Source: Pachyseris speciosa (taxonomy: Eukaryota; Cnidaria; Anthozoa; Scleractinia; Pachyseridae). Taken from it: a stretch of 64,000 nucleotides of DNA. The position numbers and the translations under genes were made by a program. The DNA lies in NCBI GenBank assembly GCA_016490735.1, contig JAEMWC010000167.1:1-64000 (forward strand). The letters are read 5' to 3'. Of this stretch, positions 49,401 to 58,000 are shown piece after piece. The stretch's first letter is position 1, and every line of letters starts with the position of its first letter. Below the pieces are notes generated by a model that worked only from the letters and a program-made list of their open reading frames with translations, did not search any database and was not told the DNA's origin.

Positions 49401-52400
49401 ATTTTATTCACGGACTCAAAATCGAGGTCCTCCTTTAAACAGCCTGACTTGCAACATAAGCCTCACTTCTATGTTTAGACTCAATCGTTTCACGCACATT
49501 CATGGCTCTATTTGATCTCGGAGCTGAAGGCTGAAAGGGACTGCACACATTAGTTCAAACCGCTCAACAGCCATATGCTCATGTTCTTTTGTCAACGCCC
49601 TCAACGCTCCTTCATCCTATCGTTAACAGGTTCGCGGGATTTGACGTGATGACGTTAGCAAACAACCACTTCAACGATTTTGGTGAGCTTCCCGTGAATT
49701 ATACAGTAGATGCCTTGAAAGAAGTCGGAATCAAATCTGTCGGAGTCACATACGGGCCTTATAACTCACACCAGGTAAAAACTGAGTAGAATTAAACCTA
49801 GTTCAACTGGAAGGAGAGATTAATGCTTTTCACGCCCTCTCCCCGTTTAAGTCCTCGGGAAATATTCATCTTCTTTTTATTTTGTTCTTCTTCTTGCCAC
49901 TATTTCACTTTCTTGCCACTATTTCACTTTCTTTTGCAATTCAAAATTGCAGGAAGCTAAAAAAACTACCGCAAAACGGAAAACGCTTGATTTCCCTCTG
50001 ACCATCCAATCATAACGTTCGGCCTTGAATTGGTTTCCCGGATATTCATTTATCCTGGACTCCTGATTGTTGATGTGCCTTTCATCGAACTGATTACCTT
50101 TCTCGATCTTTTAGGTACCTCTTATTCTGGAAAGAAAATCAATAAGGATCGGAATTTTAGCTTACTGTTTGACGGAAGGAGGTCCAAGTCGAAGATCGAA
50201 TTCCTGCAAGGAACTTCGGAGTGTTTTCAAAGCAGGGCCTGCTATTTACGAGACTGAGATAGTCGCGCAAGATGTTGAAGGGTTAAAGGTGAGCAGTCAT
50301 TCGGTACATCTAGGGATTACCGGCCTCCTGTTTTCGACAAGCTTCTCCCACAACATTTTTCTACTACCTCGCAATTTGTACGTGAACACAAAGATCATTA
50401 CTTAGATAAAATTTAACAGTAAGAATACACTCTCTTATAATACTTTACAACAAAGCACTTTAAGAATGCAAAGACACATGCACGAGTTCAACCACGGAGA
50501 TTTTCGACTTTTGTCCCCGTTCTACTGTTACAAGTGAAAACGACCAGACATTCAAAACATCTCACCACATCAATCATCTACCGGTGAAAACTTGTGACTC
50601 TCACCTCCCCTCCTCCATTACTCGGTGATATGCATCGGGAGAAATGGTGCGACATTTGCGCATATCAATAAGCCATTGCAGCGGACCATTCAAGCATGAA
50701 TGCGGGATAAAAGCATCACAATAGCAAGGAAAATGGGTGGTTTTGGTTCAGGAGACTGACAAAAAGCATCTTTTCGGAATGTAAAAATGTGATTTCTTTG
50801 ACATGATAGAGCGGATTCTTATACTTAAAGGGTTAATCTATCATCGTAGCCTAGTTTGAAGTGAAATAAACGAGATTAAATTGTAGACTTTTGACTTTGA
50901 AAATCGGGATTTTTGCTGTAACGGCAGTATGGAAAACGACCCTTATCAGAGTTAGGCGTCGATTTTCTTCCAAACTAAGGACAAATCTTCAGATGATAGA
51001 ATGAGTTATTTAAGACAAATGTATTACCTACACGTTAATAGCTTTTTCTCGAAATTTGGAGCAGAATAAGTTGTATGATTTTTGCGTTTGAAAATATACG
51101 GTTTAAACTTGGCGCTAGCTCCGAGTCAATTCATTGTCTTTGCGAAAACAATGGTCGCGATGAAGAAAGAATTCGCAGTAATACATCAATTCAGTGAATT
51201 TTGATGGCAGACGATGTAATGTACCGGTAATTGGTACATCTTTTAGTACCGTGCAGGGTTTATTAGTTGGGGTATTATCGATGAAGTACCACAGGACCTT
51301 ATACGCTCCATGAGGGAGCAGAGGATAACAACCAGTTTGACCGGTGCCTTTCTGCTCTTATGGGAACGGGTTGTTCGTTCATCGCTCAGCCTTAACCCAG
51401 CCGTTTGATGTATTGTGTAAAGGCTTCTTTTACGTCCCCTTTGATTTTTACGTATGTACTTATTTAATGAGTATGCACGAACCCCCGGGGTTTTCTGGGT
51501 ATGTGCCGCTGGCCCCTACCCCATTATAGTCTATTCTGTGGCCAAATATAGACCCCATCACTTTTGGGCAGATGTAATTTTCGTGATCCCAACTTAGTCA
51601 CTTTCTGTTTATGCATCTACCTTGTAAAGCCTTTCAAGTAGGTTATCCTAAAATCATGAATTGTCACATTTGTTAAACTGAATGTAGAACACTTTACTTT
51701 TCACCTACAGTACAGTCAATCCAGTCGTGAAAATGCGACCCCATCCAGCGGCACATCCCCATTAGAAAATTAGTAGGAAGTATCCCCCTCCCCCCCCCCC
51801 CCCCCCCCCCCGACGATGCACGGAGTATTCATGAGAACGTTCTAAATTAATTTAATACATTGTGTGTTCGGTGTATTGCTAATTGCCCGTGTGATTGAAA
51901 TCTCGAAGTATATGAACTTCTTGCACAGGAGACGGAAAACACTGCAATTTGGTGTCCGAGTTTTCATCATGGATATAGATCTTCAGGCGAAACTGATACA
52001 CCAGGGAGATAAACTTAGCAAGCTATACTGTGATGTGATAGAAGCAAAATTGCAGAAACAAACTTCACAAAGAAGTTCAGACGTTTCAAGGTTTCACAGT
52101 TTTACTCCTATCGAAGCTAACAAATTTCAGCGAGTCTTAATTAAGTCATCCGTTAGCTTCTGTCACATCACAGAAGAGGTTATCCTTCATCACAAAGTAA
52201 TGAAACCATTTACTTTACTGCGCTTCTCAATCACAAACTCGGACACAAACATTGATTTTCCCAGTTCTAACTTCAGCAGCCTAAAATATCACCGTAAATC
52301 GCGATCCGCCTATAAAACGATAGTCATGATGTATTAAATTCCATCATCCACCAAGATCCCTGTCCGCAAATTTCAGCGGAATCGACCCTCAGAATTCATA

Positions 52401-53851
52401 GATTTGAAGCTTGAAAATGAAACACCTACTCCAAACATTTGGCTCATGAATTTATTCATAGGTAAGTGTCATTCGCGACCTTAACGGCTTCACGTCACTG
52501 CCAAATGACGTGATCATAGATGTATGTTGGGTTCGGCGGTCCGGTGATTAATTTGTCTTACCAGCTGAGCTAACCAGGCGGTGATGATGAAGTTGACTAG
52601 GTTAAACTCGACGTTAAACAGGCAAAGGTTTTTTCTCACCAGTTTTTGTCTGGTTTTGATACTTCTCCTCGCCCCACCGACTCTGGGCCTGTGAGGAAGG
52701 TAATGCCATAATAGATATTTTAACAAGGAAAGGTTCCTTCTGAATTCAATTTTCATTCTCTCGTAACAGGCGAAGAAAGTGGACGTGATCGTTGTTTTGA
52801 TGCACTGGGGTAAAGAATACCTCCCTCGAGCGAATCGCTTGCAGAGGCAAACAGCTCGACATCTGACGTCACTAGGAGTTCATCTTGTCATTGGTTGTCA
52901 TCCACATGTGATGCAGCCTTACAGTTACCATGACAACCAATTTGTAGCGTACAGCCTGGGAAATTTACTTTTCGTCCATGCAATGACTCCAGACAAATTA
53001 GTAAGTATTAAAACAGTGAGTAGACAGATAAACAATAGGATCATGCGTCAGCGTGAGTTCATTGAGATATGAAGCACGCGGGAAGTTTGGAGAGTACGAC
53101 AGATGGGTAAGAGTTGCTCGAGAGAGCAAATCTAGCTTCTTGAGTGCTCTCTATTAAACTTCGCAAGTGCTTCCTATCTCGATGAACGCACAGCTGATGC
53201 ATGATCAAATTGTTTTATAGCATTTTCAACGCGGTAGTTTAACGCGGACGTCATCAGCATGCACAATGGGAATATGAAGCACGCTCTCGCAGTTGAATTT
53301 GATTATACGGATTTACTAGCTATGTTATAATAGTAGGTATTAGAGCAATATGGTAACGAATTTGGTAAAGGTGATGTTTTTAATTATATACCGCACACAT
53401 GACATACGGCTCATGGCGGTTAATAATTCTTCTGTGGGGTGAGATCGGACGTCAGCATGTAAAGACGCCACCGCGCAGCCGCTATCAGTCCATATTTGAT
53501 CTCACCTACCCACCCAACCCACGCATGAGTGAATGGTAATGGATTTATATACCGCACATATCACATAGTTTCATGGCGGTTTACAATTCTTCTCTAGGAT
53601 GAGATCGAACGTCAGCCTGTAAAGGCGCCTATGGCAGCCGCTATCAGTCCATTTTTGATCTCACCTACCCACCCAACCCACACATGAATGTCAAGACAGA
53701 TGAAAGGTAGACCACCACACCGGGAAATACGTCCCCTACTCTTTTCGAACAGTGTGTGGGTTCTTTAACGTCCCACACATTATTAGGAGCAAGTGTTATG
53801 AGACGGTTTATCGTCCTTATCCGAGAAGACTAGAAAGTCTAACCGTTTGCA

Positions 53852-53883
<32 letters not shown>

Positions 53884-56689
53884 ATTATTTAAAGACCCTG
53901 AGTGTTGGTCCGGCCGGGGTTTGAACCCGCGACCTTCCGCACAGTGGTCCGGTGCTCTACCACTGAGCTAACCGGGCGGCGGTATCAGTCAAATTCAACT
54001 GCGAGAGCGTGCTTCATATTCCCATTGCAGCGGTATAGTGAAAGACAGATAAAATGAGATAGAGATAGACCACCACACCGTTGAACGATCCACAGATTAT
54101 TAAGAACAACGCTGATGCCGTGCACTTGTGAGACGGGATCTACGGCTTATCGTCCTTATCCGAGAAGGGTACATACAGAAAGTCTAACCGTTTGCAGATG
54201 TCATTACAAAGGCAGCACTTTCTTCTCAGTTGTGTTAAGGTGGCTAACCACTATCAAGGTAACAAGCTATAAAGATTGGTACTGGTCATTCAACAAAGTA
54301 CAAGAGATCTAAAGTGGCTCTACCTCGGTGTAAAAACCTGTGAAGCTCACGAATAACGTAAAACAAAGAAAACAAAACATTCTAAACAATGGCGTACAGA
54401 AAAACAATACCTCATAAAACAAAGAAAACCTCGCAAGGTTTTGACACCGAGGTAAACCCTGGAAAGTCCTGGGGACCGCTGTGAGCCACTTTAAGACCTT
54501 GAGTGGTGGTCCGCCCGTGGTTTGAACCCGCGACCTCCCTATATTCAGATTCCCGTTAGGATCCCTACTTCTGACATAATGGCCACGTCATCTTTAATCA
54601 TAATAATATTTCTCTTACATGTGGAATCCAATCAGGTATTCGAACTCGGGAAGGAAGCAATTTTTCCTCGAGAATACTGATCCTTATGCATTTTTTTCCA
54701 GAAACCATATTTTTCAATGAGTGCTACCAAAAATGGACTCCTTATCCGTGCTGAAATTTCAAAGTAGGTCACATTATTTGTTGTGAAAACGTAAAGCTTG
54801 TGGATGTGGCTGGAGTGACAAGGATATACCTCACAAATTAATGTGATTTGGTAAGCTGAAGCCACTCTAAAGGCGCTAAGGCCACATGGTAGCGGGCATT
54901 ACCCCTTAAATCTACCAAAGTAAAGATTGAGCCCAAGCAATAGCAGCCATGGACAGCTGTTTCGGCCTTGTTAGGCCTCATCAGCATGGCATAGCTAATG
55001 CTCAGGCTCAAGTACCCACATATCCATAAAACAAGCAGTGAAAACGTAAAGCTTGTGGATGTGGCTGGAGTGACAAGGATATACCTCACAAATTAATGTG
55101 ATTTGGTAAGCTGAAGCCACTCTAAAGGCACTAAGGCCACATGGTAGCGGGCATTACCCCTTAAATCTACCAAAGTAAAGATTGAGCCCAAGCATTAGCA
55201 GCCATGGACAGCTGTTTCGGCCTTGTTAGGCCTCATCAGCATGGCAAAGCTAATGCTTGGGATCAATCTTTACTTTGGTAGATTTAAGGGGTAATGCCCG
55301 CTACCATGTGGCCTTAGTGCCTTTAGAGTGGCTTCAGCTTACCAAATCACATTAATTTGTGAGGTATATCCTTGTCACTCCAGCCACATCCCACAAGCTT
55401 TACGTTTTCACTGCTTGTTTTATGGATATGTGGGTACTTGAGCCTGAGCATTAGCTATGCCATGCTGATGAGGCCTAACAAGGCCGAAACAGCTGTCCAT
55501 GACTGCTAATGCTTGGGCTCAATCTTTACTTTGGTAGATTTAAGGGGTAATGCCCGCTACCATGTGGCCTTAGTGCCTTTAGAGTGGCTTCAGCTTACCA
55601 AATCACATTAATTTGTGAGGTATATCCTCCACATTATTTGTTGTTAACCCTTTTAAAACATTCAATAGTCCAGTTTCGAGTTCGCCATGACCGCTGAATA
55701 AAAGCACTGAGAACACATTTGTACAGGGTTAGCCTCGACCTGAAGTAAAATATTCACAAATACTGGGGGGAAGGTGCCACAAATTTGAAAATTAAACAAT
55801 AGACAGAGCTGTAAACAGGTCGTCTTCCCGCCGGTATTTGTGAATATTGTACTTTAGATCGAGGCTAACCCTGTGCAAATGCGTTCTCAGTACTTTTATT
55901 CAGCAGTCATGGCGAACTCGAAACTGGACTGTTAGCTGCTCTTTAATTTTCATGGACAGAAAGCAGAAGGAACAGGACCTTCTCCGCCCTACCAGGGAAG
56001 CATAGCGCTAACCGCAGTTTCACTGTTGGTTTCTCTCTACCAACCGAGGTTTTTATGGGGACACTTGGTTAACCCATCGCTTAGTCTCCATCCACAATAT
56101 GCTTTGGTGAAAACCTGTATAATCCGTGCTTGGAAGCGGTTGCAATTTTTCCCTCCCTCAGTATTGGTTACTATGTTTGTCTGCGCTGGATGTTTTACAA
56201 AGATTGGTAATGGTTCGGCACAACTTGACGAACTTTTCCCTTGTTCCGGCTTGGGAACAGTTGCATAGTGTCGCTTTACGATTTCCAGCAAGTTGATCAC
56301 CTCTGTTTTTGTTGTTAAAGGCCTGGCTAAACCCGGAAACATTGTTGCTGCAACATTGTTGACGACGCAAATGTTTCCCAGTTTAGCCGCGCGAGAAACA
56401 TTTGTTGCAGAAACAAATTTTGTTTCCGCAACAAATGTTTCCCGTGCGGCTAAACTGGGAATCTGTTTCGTCAACAATGTTTCCTAGTTTAGCCAGGCCT
56501 TAACAGAGAGCCTCACTTACGTAATGTTCTTTTTTTTTTTCCCACAGAAAAGGATTGATCAGAGTTCAGTATCTGCCTTATAAAATCAGACTGAATAAAA
56601 CCAATCATTGCGTGCAGCCAACACCACTCAACAACAGGAGCTGGATAGACGTGTGTGAGCAGACCGACACCAAATGCTTACACCAATGA
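46493..56689 (+). CDS. Secreted CapA/PgsA-like protein (poly-gamma-glutamate synthesis family)
   Basis: Seven exons join in frame to 365 codons: 46493-46592, 48103-48346, 49630-49774, 50115-50288, 52770-53000, 54702-54763 and 56548-56689. All introns are GT-AG. Exon 1 encodes a hydrophobic leader (about residues 10-27) fitting a signal peptide. The metallophosphatase-like CapA motifs follow in order: FAGDINF, GNLESS, TLANNH, VVLMHWGKEY, GCHPHVMQP and YSLGN. Bacterial CapA/PgsA takes part in making or exporting poly-gamma-glutamate. Cnidarians store that polymer in nematocysts, and a pgsAA homologue thought to come from bacteria is known in them. The length (365 residues) fits the bacterial family. 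The tiny exon 54702-54763 is supported by phase, the TTTCCAG acceptor and continuity (KNGLLIRAEISK then KGLIRVQYLP). A retrozyme inserted seven bases downstream of that exon. The role in this animal is inferred. Confidence 0.88.
47654..48052. repeat. Foldback MITE with TTA flanks
   Basis: The termini AGCCTCGTCTACAGGAGCAA and TTGCTCGTGTAGAGGAGGCT are bordered by TTA on both sides. Inner blocks such as GCGACAATTTTTAT repeat in both orientations. It ends about 50 bases before exon 2 of the CapA-like gene. Confidence 0.7.
48519..49400. repeat. 100-bp tandem satellite
   Basis: Five nearly identical units of exactly 100 bases run from 48519 to about 49018. Partial and diverged units follow near 49019-49060, 49200-49230 and 49310-49350. 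Each starts GATTTCATCCGCAGACTCAA. The array lies in intron 2 of the CapA-like gene. Reading frames stay open on both strands by chance of the repeat and are not coding. Confidence 0.9.
51490..51811. repeat. Repeat fragment with GTGCCGCTGG ends and a C run
   Basis: GTGCCGCTGG at about 51504 is mirrored by CCAGCGGCAC at about 51737, and each is next to a CCCC-rich boundary. A run of 22 C closes the stretch (51790-51811). It is a degenerate, non-coding element in intron 4. Confidence 0.45.
51864..52337 (+). other. Unassigned open frame of 157 codons in an intron
   Basis: This frame lies in intron 4 of the CapA-like gene and starts with an ATG. The predicted protein is mixed basic and polar, with a stretch such as AKLIHQGDKLSKLYCDVIEA that could be helical. 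I recognise no family. A chance frame or a mobile-element remnant is the most likely explanation. Confidence 0.2.
52525..52590 (-). repeat. Partial tRNA-like SINE head
   Basis: On the minus strand TTAGCTCAGCTGGTAAGAC matches an A box. The B-box half is damaged, so this is a relic. Confidence 0.45.
53264..54027. mobile_element. Composite element with 38-bp terminal inverted repeats
   Basis: The left end CAATGGGAATATGAAGCACG (continuing to about 53301) is perfectly mirrored at 53989-54027. Inside are two direct copies of a block of about 150 bases (about 53385-53530 and 53543-53690), followed by a tRNA-derived SINE body and head (53891-53975, minus strand). It lies in intron 5 of the CapA-like gene. 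Confidence 0.7.
53891..53975 (-). repeat. tRNA-derived SINE head
   Basis: The minus strand reads GTTAGCTCAGTGGTAGAGCA (A box) and GGTCGCGGGTTCAAACCCC (B box) with good arm pairing. The SINE body downstream is shared with a broken copy at about 54150-54240. A related head is at about 54500-54540. It is unlikely to be a decoding tRNA because it sits inside a repeat. Confidence 0.65.
54315..54460. repeat. Foldback MITE, second copy of the 3850-3994 family
   Basis: The ends contain CGGTGTAAAAACCTGTG and TTTTGACACCGAGG. The AAACAAAGAAAA-rich interior matches 3850-3994 in reverse orientation. Confidence 0.6.
54932..55009 (-). ncRNA. Hammerhead ribozyme, type I, copy 1
   Basis: On the minus strand: stem I arm GCCATG, core CTGATGAG (54984-54977), stem II GGCC/GGCC with a TAACAA loop, GAAA, a 3-bp stem III CAG/CTG with no loop, TC, then stem I arm CATGGC. 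The outer stem pairs AGCATTAGC with GCTATTGCT. All invariant core positions are present. Cleavage is predicted between 54952 and 54951. The minimal stem III implies activity as a dimer, as in retrozymes. Confidence 0.85.
55190..55263 (-). ncRNA. Hammerhead ribozyme, type I, copy 2
   Basis: The motif order is identical to copy 1, with the core at 55239-55232. Predicted cleavage is between 55207 and 55206, so copies 1 and 2 bound a 255-nt monomer. The outer stem runs into the inversion point with the plus-strand half. Confidence 0.8.
55448..55517 (+). ncRNA. Hammerhead ribozyme, type I, copy 3 (inverted)
   Basis: The core CTGATGAG is at 55465-55472, with stem II GGCC/GGCC, GAAA, CAGCTG and TC; predicted cleavage is after 55497. 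The inner stem I has one substitution (CATGAC for CATGGC) but the outer AGCATTAGC/GCTAATGCT pairs perfectly over nine bases. It is probably still foldable. Confidence 0.8.
56313..56506. repeat. Foldback MITE flanked by TTAA
   Basis: AGGCCTGGCTAAACCCGGAA at the left is mirrored at the right by GTTTAGCCAGGCC, each next to TTAA. Inner GAAACATTTGTTGC motifs also pair. It lies in the last intron of the CapA-like gene, 41 bases before exon 7. Confidence 0.75.
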
Positions 56690-58000
56690 TGCCGACAAGC
56701 TTTTTAAGTCTAAAGGGAACCCCCACTCTTACAAAAAATTGACGCTAAATTGTTGGAAATAATTACTAGATTCCAAAACGTGGATAACATTTAAGTGTCC
56801 AAAAACAGTCGATATTATCTCGCCTATTTTCGCTTTTAAATTTCCCGAGCGCGGCCATTTTGGATTTCATGACGTGCAATGGTTGCCCTATTGTTTAACA
56901 GAAAGGATTTTCTGCTTCATTTGCTTCCTGACAATAGCTGCAACCAATTGATGTCACGAAATCAAAAATGGCGGCGCCCGGGAAATTCAAAAGTGAAAAA
57001 AGGCGTTAATTATACCCATTTTTTTTAGTGCACTTTAAATACTATTCCCACGTTATACGTAATTTTTCCCAACAATTTAGGGTCAATTAGTTGTAAGAGT
57101 GGAGGTTCCATTTAAAGTAACTGTCAGGAAACAAGCACGTTGCATTGCGCTATAGTATTTTTTAATTCTTTTCTTTATACTTTTGTTGTATTGGAAACCG
57201 TCGTTGTTTATACTTGCGACCAGACTTCAAACTCGCGCTTTCATCACAGCCCATTGTAGACTTAACTTGTCATCCGCCTGGATCGATGCGTAAATTTCCA
57301 GTAGCAACGAGGACGACGGGTTCGTCGTGTGGGCTCGTTTCACCTAAGTTTACCTCATCAAGACGTTTTAGGCGCTGTTACACTGTGCAATGTTTCGTGT
57401 AACATGTCTCGCAAAGCCATTGCGAAGCAAGTTGCACGAACCGTTGCACAAGTAGAATCGAGTTCTACTTTCTACAACCGTTCGTGCAACTTGTCTCTCA
57501 ACGATTTCGGCCGTTGCGGGGTGTGTTATACTTGGTGCAATGTTTCGTGCAACTTGTCTCGCAATGGCGTTGCGAGACAAGATGCACGAAACATTGCACA
57601 GTGTAACAGCGCCTTTAAAAGAATATGAATCGGGTGCGCATGGTATATCAGCTCTCTAAGGCCCATGCAGTTCTGGGGACATACCTCCTATGCTCTGTAC
57701 CAAGGTACTAATGTACTGTGATCTCTTTTGTACCCTGAGACTGTACTTCGCCTGAATCATATTTCCCGAAAAGAACTAATTTATGCATCGGATGACGACC
57801 ATATAACTGCTGACCACTTTGTTAGCCCTATGAAGCCGTGCGTAGGGCGTCTGAACCGCGCCTAATTCATTTCAAAACTGAATTTAAAGTAGCAGGGCGT
57901 CGTCATCATCTTTGCGATGTTCTTTTCTTAAAATAATTTCCGCTAACGGACCCTCAGCGTCTGTTGTCAGTTCAACAACCTAAGAAAACAACACTAACAT
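56690..58000. other. Convergent 3' gap between the CapA-like gene and PUS1
   Basis: It contains the two 3' untranslated regions, whose ends could not be fixed, and the foldback element at 57370-57614. No further gene is seen. Confidence 0.5.
57370..57614. repeat. Foldback MITE with about 30-bp perfect ends
   Basis: GGCGCTGTTACACTGTGCAA at the left is perfectly mirrored at the right, and the pairing continues through TGTTTCGTG. TTTA stands on both sides. The interior repeats CGTGCAACTTGTCTCGCAA in both orientations, so it can form several hairpins. Confidence 0.8.

Larger units (their letters stand above)
54785..55629. mobile_element. Retrozyme: hammerhead-ribozyme retroelement, inverted tandem array
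   Basis: The 845-bp insertion is flanked by CACATTATTTGTTGT on both sides (54770-54784 and 55630-55644), a 15-bp target duplication. The left half is two direct monomers on the minus strand, whose ribozyme cores are 255 bases apart. From about 55253 the sequence continues as an inverted copy on the plus strand with a third core. The monomers have no open frame. This matches metazoan retrozymes, which are transcribed, self-cleave to unit length, circularise and are reinserted by other elements' enzymes. It lies seven bases inside the last intron of the CapA-like gene. Confidence 0.85.

Noticed and set aside
53891..53975. Functional tRNA gene
   Set aside because: The arms pair fairly well, but it is embedded in a SINE-like body with broken copies nearby.
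56037..56487. 146-codon minus-strand protein
   Set aside because: Much of it is the foldback MITE at 56313-56506 read through its hairpin arms.
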